Shown here piece after piece: positions 8,842 to 17,750 of a stretch of 64,000 nucleotides of DNA. How positions within the stretch are numbered: the stretch's first letter is position 1; the number at the start of each line of letters is the position of its first letter. The notes below the pieces were generated by a model. The model saw only the letters and a list, made by a program, of their open reading frames with translations. It had not been told where the DNA came from and searched no databases. A program made the position numbers and the translations under genes. This DNA is from Cytophagales bacterium. Lineage in GTDB: Bacteria > Bacteroidota > Bacteroidia > Cytophagales > Spirosomataceae. The DNA lies in the NCBI GenBank assembly GCA_024742395.1, contig JANSYO010000017.1:1-64000 (forward strand), written 5' to 3'.

Positions 8842-9107
8842 GGCACACAACAGACTTGAAAAAATGACATTGATCAGATAGTCATCGCGATCTCACCTGG
8901 CTTCTTCTGATCTGGTAGGAATCTGAGTTTTTTTTAGCAGAAAATATACTGACATAGATCACATATTGCTATGCAATAATTTAAAAAAGCAAGCAATTTA
9001 AACTCCAGCTATTGACCTGAAATTATTTTCAGCTTTTGACTAATATTTATGTTTTCTCTGCGTTTAGATTTGCTGATTTGTACAGCACTCAAAATTGCAC
9101 CAAAACA

Positions 9108-9524
9108 ATGTTTAGAATAAAAAATTTACTTCCGCTTCTAATACTAGGAGTTACAGATGCTTATTTAATTAGTCATCCTAATCTTTTAGGAAAACTGGGA
9201 ATCTTTGTTTTTAAATACAGCATGATTAAAAATTTCCCGAGTGCTCTTATTACCGTTTTTATTACCTTGGGTATTTGCTACGGCATTGCTGTTTTGTTAG
9301 AACTAAACAGAGAACAGAAGTGGGCAAAGTTAGCTTTATCACTATGCACAGCTCTGGCACTTTTTATACTTGCTCAGGTCATCTTTAAATTCAGTGGTGG
9401 TACATACGCACATACAGGTAAATCCTTTGTATGGGGAATGATCCTACTCCCATCCCTCATGCTTTATATTTTCGGCTCAGTATGGTTTTCAGTTCCTAAA
9501 ACTAAAATTGATCAATCGATTTAA
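9108..9524 (+). CDS. Small membrane protein, four predicted helices, function unknown
   Basis: 138 residues from the ATG at 9108. The open frame extends upstream only to a TTG, and those codons do not look like protein. Four hydrophobic stretches are visible: LLPLLILGVTDAYLI, FPSALITVFITLGICYGIAV, LALSLCTALALFILAQVIF and FVWGMILLPSLMLYIFGSVW. No catalytic motif and no family I can name. Its last 23 bases overlap the end of the convergent serine hydrolase gene. Confidence 0.6.
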   Translation: MFRIKNLLPLLILGVTDAYLISHPNLLGKLGIFVFKYSMIKNFPSALITVFITLGICYGIAVLLELNREQKWAKLALSLCTALALFILAQVIFKFSGGTYAHTGKSFVWGMILLPSLMLYIFGSVWFSVPKTKIDQSI

Positions 9525-10686
9525 AGTTTCTTTGAGTACTTACCAGGTTAACTAATAAATCCTGCTGAGCGTAAACAATTTCCTGATCTAAAGTTGGATT
9601 TGTATAATCTGCGTTTGAGTTTGAGATGATGGCTGCAGCAAGCCCAGTATTCTTATCTATAATCCAGCCGGCTCTGGTACTGGGCAAGCTTCCGTACATA
9701 TAAAGCCTCTCCCCCCAGACACCCAAGCCGTGGGCCCAGTTAGGACTATGCGGTGTAACTGCGGTGAATTCTGACATTAGAGCAGACGAGAGTAAGTCAG
9801 ACCTACTGGTTTTTCCATCAAGGGCCGTTGCAAATTTTAAGAGTGATTTTGCGTTAGTTACCACATTTCCCGAACCGATATAACGCTCTATATTGAAATT
9901 GTAAATACTGTTCGTCAAATTTCCCTGACCATAGTATTTGACTTCATTGGGCAAGTCTGCTTGATTTAAAGCAAGCTTAGTTATATCATCACCAATGGGC
10001 GTTAATATTTTTTCCTTCAAATAATCGTAGAAGGGTTTTCCTGAAACTTCTTCCACTATCATAGCCGCTATAAAGAAATTGACGTTTACATAGTGATAAG
10101 CAGAGCCTGGTTCAAATTCCATCACAGAATTATCGAGCACCCATGATAAGTATTCCTGATTATTAAGATCTTCCCGGGTATTTATGAGGTCTCTTTTCTG
10201 AGCATTGACAAAAGCACCGGAGGTATTTAACAAAAGGTGGGAAACTGAAATTTCTTTCAGGCTTTGAGAGTACTCTTTGCTCCCATATTTTGTTCCCATA
10301 ACAGCTCCTGAACCAAACACCTTATCTGTAAGCTTTAATTTACCTTCTTCTACCAATTTCATTACAGCCATGCCCGTGTAAGCTTTACTGCATGACGCAA
10401 TTCTAAAAACATGCTCAGGTGTAACTGAGACGTTTTTCTCTTTATCTGCAAGACCATAACCTTTTACATAAACCAGTTTTTCATTTTTTGCCATGGCCAG
10501 TGTTACGCCCGGCAATGAAAACTTCGTCATATAGTCTGAAATTAACTTATCAAGTTCAGCAATATCCTCTTGCATTTCATCCACCAGATCTGGATCACCC
10601 CCGGGGGGGTTAGGATTCATAGGGGCATCAGTCTTTTGACAAGAAAATGATAAGATTAGAAGTAAAATAAGAAGCTTATTAATCAT
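9502..10686 (-). CDS. Serine hydrolase lipoprotein, beta-lactamase (class C / DD-peptidase) fold
   Basis: A 394-residue protein with a lipoprotein signal (lipobox cysteine C16 in ILSFSC) followed by a proline/glycine linker. The catalytic SxxK is SCSK (S98, K101) and the second motif YxN is YVN (Y198-N200), as in the Beta-lactamase family PF00144 of esterases, DD-carboxypeptidases and class C lactamases. The third motif is less clear (HGLG near the C-terminus is a candidate). It is anchored in the outer membrane or periplasm. It starts 29 bases after the metalloprotease gene, so it may be the last gene of that operon. A second member of the family lies at 35.7 kb. Confidence 0.85.
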   Translation of the reverse strand: MINKLLILLLILSFSCQKTDAPMNPNPPGGDPDLVDEMQEDIAELDKLISDYMTKFSLPGVTLAMAKNEKLVYVKGYGLADKEKNVSVTPEHVFRIASCSKAYTGMAVMKLVEEGKLKLTDKVFGSGAVMGTKYGSKEYSQSLKEISVSHLLLNTSGAFVNAQKRDLINTREDLNNQEYLSWVLDNSVMEFEPGSAYHYVNVNFFIAAMIVEEVSGKPFYDYLKEKILTPIGDDITKLALNQADLPNEVKYYGQGNLTNSIYNFNIERYIGSGNVVTNAKSLLKFATALDGKTSRSDLLSSALMSEFTAVTPHSPNWAHGLGVWGERLYMYGSLPSTRAGWIIDKNTGLAAAIISNSNADYTNPTLDQEIVYAQQDLLVNLVSTQRNFKSIDQF

Positions 10687-10715
10687 ATATAATTTGGTAA
10701 AATAAAATCAGTGAA

Positions 10716-12524
10716 TTATTCACACCCGTCTGTATCTGCCTGAAAAGTATTGTATCCATCGGCAATAAAACCAGGATTTAAAGTTACGCTAGAGGCTGAA
10801 AACCTTACAGGGTAGCCGCTATATGGTTCAGGATAGGTTCCGGTAAAATCTATGGTTTCTATTCCTTCATCACTGATTGTATCAAGAAATTGGTATCCAA
10901 TTACCGGCAGACTACTACCTTCACATGTTCCATTGATATACAGTGTAATATCCTTTGTATCACTAAAGAGTTGTCTGTCACTATCTGAAAAAGGATAGCT
11001 TGAATTATTGGTTCTGAAACGCATCCGGTAGTACCCTGTAGGTGTATTAGCTGGAATCATAAGACTATCAGAACTATATGAGCCATTGCCGCTTGCTAGC
11101 ATTTCTGAACTCTCAAAAATTCTGTTTTTGTTTAAATCTACCCAAACTTTGAATGAATCTCGGTTAGATGAATAATTATAATAATCCAGCCAATACACCC
11201 TGTATTTTTCATTCGCAATGACTGACCCTATTTTATCAGAATAATCAAAATATGGATCTAAATAATTAGGGAAATAAGCTGCAAGTGAGACGTAACCTAA
11301 ACTATTGTAAAATTGAAAATATCGTACATCATGAACCGAAGGGTTATAACTGCTGCCATAAGGATAGGAGTTAACAGAAGGTGTAATGGATGCCACCAAA
11401 CTGTAATTCGCCGCAGAAGTTACTGACTTAACTCGGTAATAATAAGTAACTCCTGCCTGCACATCTTTATCAACAAACTGCAAGCCATAAACTCCATTAT
11501 TGGAGCCGATTGCCACAAATCCCGAGTTTGGTGAGGTGCTTCTTTCTATTATAAAACCCAAAGGATAGGCATTCGTTTCCCACTTTAAATTTACAGACCC
11601 AAAAAGTTCAAAAGCTCGTACATTACTTACAAAAATGGTATCATTACTGGGATAGGTAAAGTTATATTGATTACCAGCACTGTTCATCATGCTTAAACGG
11701 GCAGCATGCCCGGCTTGTGCCCTGTCTCTTTGCCCTTCAGTAAATTCAAAAATACATCCACCACCATAATATGACATATAGTTTGTTGTAGACGGCATAT
11801 ATAACTGATTGTTTGCATCTTTATGTGTTCCGGTATATTGACAAGATATTCTATCGTAAGTGATAGGATAGGCATCTGCCGGAGTGTCGCAGACTAAATC
11901 GCCGGCGGTAGAACAGTTGGAGCCATTCACTAACTCGGCACCTAAATAGGTCTCAAAAGTGTGGTATAGATTAAAATAATGACCCATCTCATGTATCAGT
12001 GTTTCACCTAAATCGAAATTCCCATTTTTTACAAACATCCAGTTGTAAAATTTGTCACCCGATGGAAAATTGGACCTACCCCCTACATTTGATTCATTAA
12101 CATAGTAGACATTAATGGCGTTATTGACATTATACATCACTAAGGCCAGGGAATCAGTACTGTAATATGGGCTTGTGAATTCATCCAGCCTATAGTCATC
12201 TATATAATTGACAGTATCACACAAGTAAAACTGGAAACCCAAAGGTAGAAACTTCTCATTCAGCTTGGCAAATTCATAGACTGCCTGTTTTATAGGATAA
12301 TATGCCGTTCCGCCCGATGAATATCTGGTAAGGTGTAATTTAACCGGCAAATAGGTAATACCAGCTGTACTCACTCCACTCAGAGATGTAGCAATTCTTT
12401 CAATTTCTTTAACCTTCTCTTTTGAGAATGGTACTGTTCCGCAGGGTGCTTCCTGAGCACTTAATCTTTGAGACATTAAACAAATGCATGTAAAAAGAAC
12501 CAGCCTAATCATAATTACCCCCAT
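10716..12524 (-). CDS. Secreted M43-like metalloprotease with GEVED-like domain and 3-coathanger-type tail
   Basis: 602 residues with a signal peptide ending around LSAQ (residue 24). The metzincin site is HEMGHYFNLYH: H178, E179, H182 and H188, with Asn in place of the usual Gly. A downstream NYMSYY supplies the Met-turn, and CDTPAD is typical of the pappalysin/cytophagalysin (M43) group. It is followed by a fibronectin-III-like segment (YYYRVKSVTSA), a GEVED-like domain (KVWVDLNKNRIFESSEML) and a C-terminal SASSVTLNPGFIADG...C tail. The start is two bases after the stop of the LytTR gene (Met5 at 12512 is an alternative), so the two are co-transcribed. Likely an extracellular protease. Confidence 0.85.
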   Translation of the reverse strand: MGVIMIRLVLFTCICLMSQRLSAQEAPCGTVPFSKEKVKEIERIATSLSGVSTAGITYLPVKLHLTRYSSGGTAYYPIKQAVYEFAKLNEKFLPLGFQFYLCDTVNYIDDYRLDEFTSPYYSTDSLALVMYNVNNAINVYYVNESNVGGRSNFPSGDKFYNWMFVKNGNFDLGETLIHEMGHYFNLYHTFETYLGAELVNGSNCSTAGDLVCDTPADAYPITYDRISCQYTGTHKDANNQLYMPSTTNYMSYYGGGCIFEFTEGQRDRAQAGHAARLSMMNSAGNQYNFTYPSNDTIFVSNVRAFELFGSVNLKWETNAYPLGFIIERSTSPNSGFVAIGSNNGVYGLQFVDKDVQAGVTYYYRVKSVTSAANYSLVASITPSVNSYPYGSSYNPSVHDVRYFQFYNSLGYVSLAAYFPNYLDPYFDYSDKIGSVIANEKYRVYWLDYYNYSSNRDSFKVWVDLNKNRIFESSEMLASGNGSYSSDSLMIPANTPTGYYRMRFRTNNSSYPFSDSDRQLFSDTKDITLYINGTCEGSSLPVIGYQFLDTISDEGIETIDFTGTYPEPYSGYPVRFSASSVTLNPGFIADGYNTFQADTDGCE

Positions 12525-12526
12525 CT

Positions 12527-12844
12527 TTATCGCGACTTAATTAATATTCTAACCAATTCATCTTTCTTCCGTCTGGAAACGAGAGCCAGATGATTATTTT
12601 TTAATTCTACTTCGTAGTTTTCACAGCATTGCACCTCTCTGATATTTATCAGATACTTTTTATGTGACCGATAAAAATTAAATGGTCTAAATCGCTCTTC
12701 CAGTCTTTTCAAAGTGGTAGCAACCGTTATTTTAGAACCGTTTTTGAGGTGAACATGTGAATAGTTAGCGTCACCTTCAAAAAGGATCACGTTCCCTGGC
12801 TTCACTGCTCTTCTTCCTCCTACATTGATTTCTTGATTTTTCAT
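12527..12844 (-). CDS. Stand-alone LytTR DNA-binding regulator
   Basis: 105 residues, almost wholly a LytTR domain: GDANYSHVHLKNGSKITVATTLKRLEERF in two blocks, then FYRSHKKYLINIREV and a C-terminal SRRKKDEL. It has no receiver domain. It is about the size of the LytTR protein at 966-1316 and shares the same T-T-x-LxERF and YR-(S/T) motifs. It lies between two genes for exported proteins with similar tails and only 2 bases from the metalloprotease gene. It may control this cluster or its own operon. Confidence 0.85.
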   Translation of the reverse strand: MKNQEINVGGRRAVKPGNVILFEGDANYSHVHLKNGSKITVATTLKRLEERFRPFNFYRSHKKYLINIREVQCCENYEVELKNNHLALVSRRKKDELVRILIKSR

Positions 12845-12932
12845 GGACTTTTATTTGATATAAAATTGGTCAAAGAGCCGTCGGAAGTAAATAGTGGAAA
12901 ACATTGATTTTCGATACTGAAAAACAAGTAGA

Positions 12933-14870
12933 TTACTGACAACCTCCCAATAATCGAGTCACAAAAACAGCATTTACCCCGGTACTAAAACCGGGATTCA
13001 GCTGAATGTAATTTCCGGCCTGATAGGTAACAGAACTCGCAGAAATGATAGTATTCGGTAAACCTGTAGATATGCTGAGATTGGCCTTTTGGTCTGTATT
13101 AACGGGCCCTGTTACGGCCAACGTCTCAGGACAATTGGAAGCACCAAACTCATAAGCTCCCCAATCGGGCTGATCGTCTCTGCTAGCTCCTGTAATATCT
13201 TCAATGGGCGGGTTTATAGAAGAGGCATTCTTAAACGGACTTGTACCAAGTAATTGAAAACCATCATCAGAATTCCGTAAAAGGTTATCAGGGCCCTCCG
13301 GATCAGAATCGTCTTTAAATAAAGGGTCCGTGGCAAAAGTATTTCCTGCCGCTCCTGCTCCGATATGCCTTACACCCGTATTGCTTACCACATAGCCTGA
13401 GGAAGTCATTTGCAAAGCGTTATTCTTAAACAAATTGACGCCTTGGTAATTGTAATAATCGGCATTGGCGTGTGCCACATTCCCATTTATACCATTCTGC
13501 CAAAAGATATTCTGGTAGAAATGCGTGTCTCCTGAATGTGTATAAACGGCTCCACCCGAGCTTGTAGAGGAGTTTTTAACGAAAGTATTGTTCTTAATTG
13601 TCCTGAATGTACTACCCGAAAAAAAGAAAATGGCCCCACCCCAGTACTTGGCGTTATTAGCATAAAATAAATTACTATGCAGCTGAACGTCCCCTCCAAG
13701 CCCCAGGGCCCCTCCTCCTACAAAACCATAATTATCATAAAAAACATTCTGATTAATTTCTGATTCAGAACTGGAAGTGTGAATGGCTCCTCCTGTGTAC
13801 TGGGTAGTACTATTACTTTCGAAAAAGTTTTTCCTGATAATAGCGTCATCATAAAAGAGCTCTATTGCCCCTCCTTGTTTGGATGAATTGCTTTTAAAAT
13901 GGCTAGTTTCCAACAATAAGTCTGTGCGTTCATTATAAATGGCTCCTCCATGATTAGAGGCCGTGTTTGATTCAAAAGTACTGTTTGAAATATGACCATT
14001 GGAGATATCAAAAAGTATAGCCCCTCCGTTCATTACGGCCGTATTCTGAAGGAAAGTACAGTTATTAATGTTTGTAGCATAGGTAAAATTAGTGCCTAAA
14101 GCACCAGAATTGCTCGTCGCACTATTTCCGTTAAAATCGCAATTCGTAAAATTGCCTGTTCCGGAAAAAACATAAACTCCGCCGCCATTTGCTGCTTCGT
14201 TCGAAAGAAATTGAGAATTTTCAAACGTGGCAGTTGTAGTAGAATTATTCATGGCATAAACAGCTCCGCCAACACCGCTTCCTTTGTTATTGGTAAAAAG
14301 ACAGTTCTTCACTGTTTTGTTTCCATAGTAAAATAAAGCACCGGAACCGGAAACCCGCGAAATACTCACTGAATTGACAGAAACTGAACCCGAAGCATTT
14401 TTTCCATAACCACCTTTAATTGTGAAGCCATCTACTTCAACAGACACGGTTTCACCAAAACTAAAAGCAGAGAGTAAAACATGGTATACATTATCTGTTT
14501 CTACACCAATTACTCCAATATCTCCATCCAGAATTGTTTCGTTTAAGGTAATGTCTCTTTGTGCAATAGTGGTTTCTGTACCACCAAAACCACCAATTAA
14601 TTTCGTATTAGCCGGCAAAAAGAAAGCGTAATCTCTTGAGCTCGAGCAAGCAGTACAGCCTGTGGGATAAGCAGATGGTTTATACGTTCCCTTAGCCACC
14701 CAAACCTCCTCTACTGAAGCCACATTTAACATATCTTGAATACTGGCACTGGCATTGGCCCAAGATGAGCCATCACCACTACCAGCGGCTACTGGTTTTA
14801 CATAGCGTATATTCTGAGCTTCTGCCTGTAAGACACAATGAACTAATAAAAGGTATAGGATTTTTTTCAT
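12933..14870 (-). CDS. Exported right-handed beta-helix (polymorphic OMP-like repeat) protein with 3-coathanger-type tail
   Basis: The start was moved to the ATG at 14870, which gives 645 residues and a clean signal peptide (MKKILYLLLVHCVLQAEAQ). The longer frame adds 74 residues of implausible sequence. 'YVKPVAAGSGDGSSWANA' then 'DMLNVASVEEVWVAKGTYKP' are typical of choice-of-anchor/parallel beta-helix proteins. The middle has about ten repeats of the form F-x-x-N-x-(A/S)-x-x-x-G-G-A-(I/V), as in chlamydial Pmp repeats. Near the end come DDQPDWGAYEFG and an SASSVTYQAGNYIQLNPGF...C tail. Probably a surface adhesin. It is divergent from the histidine kinase at 15043 and lies 88 bases upstream of the LytTR gene. 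Confidence 0.75.
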   Translation of the reverse strand: MKKILYLLLVHCVLQAEAQNIRYVKPVAAGSGDGSSWANASASIQDMLNVASVEEVWVAKGTYKPSAYPTGCTACSSSRDYAFFLPANTKLIGGFGGTETTIAQRDITLNETILDGDIGVIGVETDNVYHVLLSAFSFGETVSVEVDGFTIKGGYGKNASGSVSVNSVSISRVSGSGALFYYGNKTVKNCLFTNNKGSGVGGAVYAMNNSTTTATFENSQFLSNEAANGGGVYVFSGTGNFTNCDFNGNSATSNSGALGTNFTYATNINNCTFLQNTAVMNGGAILFDISNGHISNSTFESNTASNHGGAIYNERTDLLLETSHFKSNSSKQGGAIELFYDDAIIRKNFFESNSTTQYTGGAIHTSSSESEINQNVFYDNYGFVGGGALGLGGDVQLHSNLFYANNAKYWGGAIFFFSGSTFRTIKNNTFVKNSSTSSGGAVYTHSGDTHFYQNIFWQNGINGNVAHANADYYNYQGVNLFKNNALQMTSSGYVVSNTGVRHIGAGAAGNTFATDPLFKDDSDPEGPDNLLRNSDDGFQLLGTSPFKNASSINPPIEDITGASRDDQPDWGAYEFGASNCPETLAVTGPVNTDQKANLSISTGLPNTIISASSVTYQAGNYIQLNPGFSTGVNAVFVTRLLGGCQ

Positions 14871-15042
14871 GGCAATTCCGCAGGAAATAATTGATTCAAA
14901 TCTCTTTGAATTGCCCATAAGTTGAAATACATGAAAACCATGAAAAGGCCTACATGAAAGTATGAATTTTAGGCCACCGGTATCATATTGCTTCGCAGGA
15001 TACTTTGAATTTGAAAGGAGAATCTCCAACTTCCTTGAAATA

Positions 15043-16854
15043 ATGCGTATTAACACAAAAATACTACTCGGAATAGCGATCATCGTGGCCACCGTTTCTG
15101 CAAATGCCGAAACTGGCTTGCGACGCGATTCACTGGTACATGCAATAAAAATTCTTGAGAAACAGCCCGCCAGTATTGCCAGAGATACTTTATTAATGTT
15201 TTACTACAATGACCTCTGTGAGAAAAGTATTTTTGGAGGAGACACACTGGCCGATGCCCGGCTTGAACAGTTTAGAGTTGCCCAGTCCAAAAGTAAATGG
15301 CCCATTGCCGAAGCCCTCTATTTACGGGCATTAGGCAAGAATTACGACAAAAAAGGCGACTACCAGCAGGCCATAGAATATTATCATCAAGCACTCAGGA
15401 TAATGGAGAAAAATAAGGCTTCACCTGAGCATATTGTTTACACCAAAATTTTGCTCGGTTTTGTGATGCTTAACAGCGGCAATAAGCCTGAATGCCTTAA
15501 GCTTTTCAAAGAAGCAGAACCGGCAGCCCTCCAACTTAAAAACAGTAGCCATGCTATATGGATTTTAGACTTTTATGCAGATGACGCTCTTTATGAGGCA
15601 AAGTCAAAAGAAGACTATTTAAAAGCTTTGCGATTTTATAAAAGAGCTGAAGCCTTGTTACCCAATAGTTTAATAGAAAACCAAATACCTAATAATCTAC
15701 AAGGCCAGGCTAAAGTATATCATTTACTGGGCGAAGAACGCTTATCTGAAGAATACAGAGCCAAAGCCCTTGAACACGCCAAAAGAATACCCAATTACTT
15801 TGTTCAGTACAATATCTATACAGATTATGCTACGAACGCTTTAGCAAAGGAAAATTACAATCTGGCTATTTTGTACCAGGAAGACGCCATTAATGCAGCT
15901 AAATCAATGGGGTATCTGGAGTTCTTAAACCGGGGATACTACGATTTGTATCAGGTGTATAAAACCGCCGGACTAGACAGTAAAGCCCTTGAAACCTTAG
16001 AGCTTTACAATGTGCTGGAAGACAGCCTGAAAAGAAAGGAGGTAAATGAAAGATATGCCGAACTAGAAAGCCAATACGCCTTTGAGCAACAGCAAAACCG
16101 AATAGCAGATTTAGAAAATAAGCAACTGCAATATTTGATCTGGGCCTTGGCCTCAGCTTTACTTATTGGAATTCTGATCAGTTTGTACCTAAACAGTAAC
16201 TCCCGTAAGCTCCGAACATTAAACGAGTTACTTTCCAAAAGAAATAAAGATGTGGAGGAAGCTCTAAATACCGGTAAAATGCTGGAGCAGCAGCGTATGT
16301 CTCGCGAACTCCACGACAGTGTTGCTACTAAAATCACAGCCTTAAAATGGAAAATTGAAGCCAACGAAGCCGAAATAGAATCTGTAGTATACAATTCTGT
16401 AGTAAAGGATTTAGAAAAACTATACGAAGAAGTCAGGTTCATCGCTCACAATCTACGACCACTCGAATTTCTGGATTTAGGACTAAAAAAAGCTATTGAA
16501 AACCTGTTCATTAATCTCAACAAACAATCAAAAACACATTTTGAGAGTAAGGTTTCTGACAAGGTAAATACAATAGATAAAGCCTTACAATATCATATTT
16601 TCCAAATGGTGTTAGAGCTATGTACCAATACTAAAAAACATGCCAATGCCACGAAGGTCAAACTGCTATTAACTGTAAAAAAGGAACTTCTGTTAGTCTT
16701 TAATGACAATGGCAGCAATGTAGAATCTGACACAGCCAAGGCCGGAATTGGCCTCAAAAGTATGGAAACCAAAGTTGAGAAATATGGAGGTAAAATAAGT
16801 TTTGACAGGCATGAGGGCTTTAAGGTATCCATCAGCATACCCTTAGCCAATTAA
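15043..16854 (+). CDS. TPR-containing sensor histidine kinase (NarX/HisKA_3 type)
   Basis: 603 residues from the ATG at 15043, chosen because it opens a signal peptide (MRINTKILLGIAIIVATVSANA); the frame upstream is not convincing. An extracytoplasmic TPR solenoid (about residues 60-330, with KKGDYQQAIEYYHQALRI) precedes a single membrane helix (about 364-384), a coiled coil, a HisKA_3 box (ELHDSVATKITAL, H about 424) and an HATPase domain (ELCTNTKKHANATKV, then GIGLKSMETKVEKYGG). It probably phosphorylates the NarL-like regulator at 16843-17484. That gene is convergent and overlaps its 3' end by 12 bases, an unusual arrangement for a cognate pair. Confidence 0.85.
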   Translation: MRINTKILLGIAIIVATVSANAETGLRRDSLVHAIKILEKQPASIARDTLLMFYYNDLCEKSIFGGDTLADARLEQFRVAQSKSKWPIAEALYLRALGKNYDKKGDYQQAIEYYHQALRIMEKNKASPEHIVYTKILLGFVMLNSGNKPECLKLFKEAEPAALQLKNSSHAIWILDFYADDALYEAKSKEDYLKALRFYKRAEALLPNSLIENQIPNNLQGQAKVYHLLGEERLSEEYRAKALEHAKRIPNYFVQYNIYTDYATNALAKENYNLAILYQEDAINAAKSMGYLEFLNRGYYDLYQVYKTAGLDSKALETLELYNVLEDSLKRKEVNERYAELESQYAFEQQQNRIADLENKQLQYLIWALASALLIGILISLYLNSNSRKLRTLNELLSKRNKDVEEALNTGKMLEQQRMSRELHDSVATKITALKWKIEANEAEIESVVYNSVVKDLEKLYEEVRFIAHNLRPLEFLDLGLKKAIENLFINLNKQSKTHFESKVSDKVNTIDKALQYHIFQMVLELCTNTKKHANATKVKLLLTVKKELLLVFNDNGSNVESDTAKAGIGLKSMETKVEKYGGKISFDRHEGFKVSISIPLAN

Positions 16855-17484
16855 CTTATGTTGCATGGCATATTTAAGAATCCCTATTGAGTTTTTTACT
16901 CCTAACTTTTTTAACACATTATGACGGTGTTTCTCTACGGTAGCAATACTCACAAAAAGCTCGTCTGCTATCTCTTTGGTTGACATTTCCCTGCCAATAA
17001 GCTCCACCACATCAATTTCGCGACTCGTCAAGGCCTTGGTTTCATTGTGCACTTCCAGAAAGTTTTCTTTAGCCACAGAGGGGTTAAGTAATTCTGTAAG
17101 CACAGATTCACTTACAAATCGCTTACCCTCTGAAACCGTTACAATAGCCTCTCTTAGTTCAGATTTAGAAGCCTTTTTCATCACATAACCTAAGATACCC
17201 GCCTGAAAACCCTCCTTTATGGTCTCGTAATCCTCTGCCACCGTTAGCATCAAGACTTTTGATTTCGGCTTTTCTTTTCTGAGTTTCAATGTGAAAGTGC
17301 TTCCGGTCATTTCAGGCATATTATAATCTGTGATAATCAGATCAAAATTTTCAACCTTACAGGCTTCCAGAGCTTTCTCAGGATTTTCAAAACAGGTAAC
17401 AGAACTCACCTCTTCCATTTTATTCAAAAGGAGCGATAGACTTTCGAGAATTAATTCGTGATCATCTATAAGTGCAATTGTCAT
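16843..17484 (-). CDS. NarL/FixJ-type response regulator
   Basis: 213 residues. Receiver domain: acidic pocket D7/D8, phospho-acceptor D53 in LIITDYNMPEMTG, and the conserved K in the VMKKAS strand. C-terminal LuxR-type helix-turn-helix: LTSREIDVVELIGREMSTK and IATVEKHRHNVLKKLGV. It binds DNA when phosphorylated, most likely by the neighbouring HisKA_3 kinase, whose gene it overlaps tail-to-tail. Targets are unknown; the exported-protein genes on either side are candidates by position only. Confidence 0.9.
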   Translation of the reverse strand: MTIALIDDHELILESLSLLLNKMEEVSSVTCFENPEKALEACKVENFDLIITDYNMPEMTGSTFTLKLRKEKPKSKVLMLTVAEDYETIKEGFQAGILGYVMKKASKSELREAIVTVSEGKRFVSESVLTELLNPSVAKENFLEVHNETKALTSREIDVVELIGREMSTKEIADELFVSIATVEKHRHNVLKKLGVKNSIGILKYAMQHKLIG

Positions 17485-17750
17485 TATTAGTCAGGTTCTG
17501 TTAAGCAGGTTTGAAAATAAAGAAATTTCGGCAAGATCACACATACACACCTTTGATTGCGGGAAAAACACTTAGAAAGACTCCACTTATACTTACCTTA
17601 CCGGTACAGGGTACTTGATAACCTGAGAGCAAGCACACTAGCTGTATGACACAAATTTAGAATCCAGTCCACATTCCACTCCACTTACTCTCGCTAAGCT
17701 TCCTGTTCTTTATGAGTTAAAACCTGATAGTACCCACTGTCTTCTAATAA

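Noticed and set aside
14871-15092. Upstream extension of the beta-helix protein frame (74 extra codons)
   Set aside because: It would remove the signal peptide from the N-terminus and would overlap the divergent kinase leader; ATG 14870 is the natural start.
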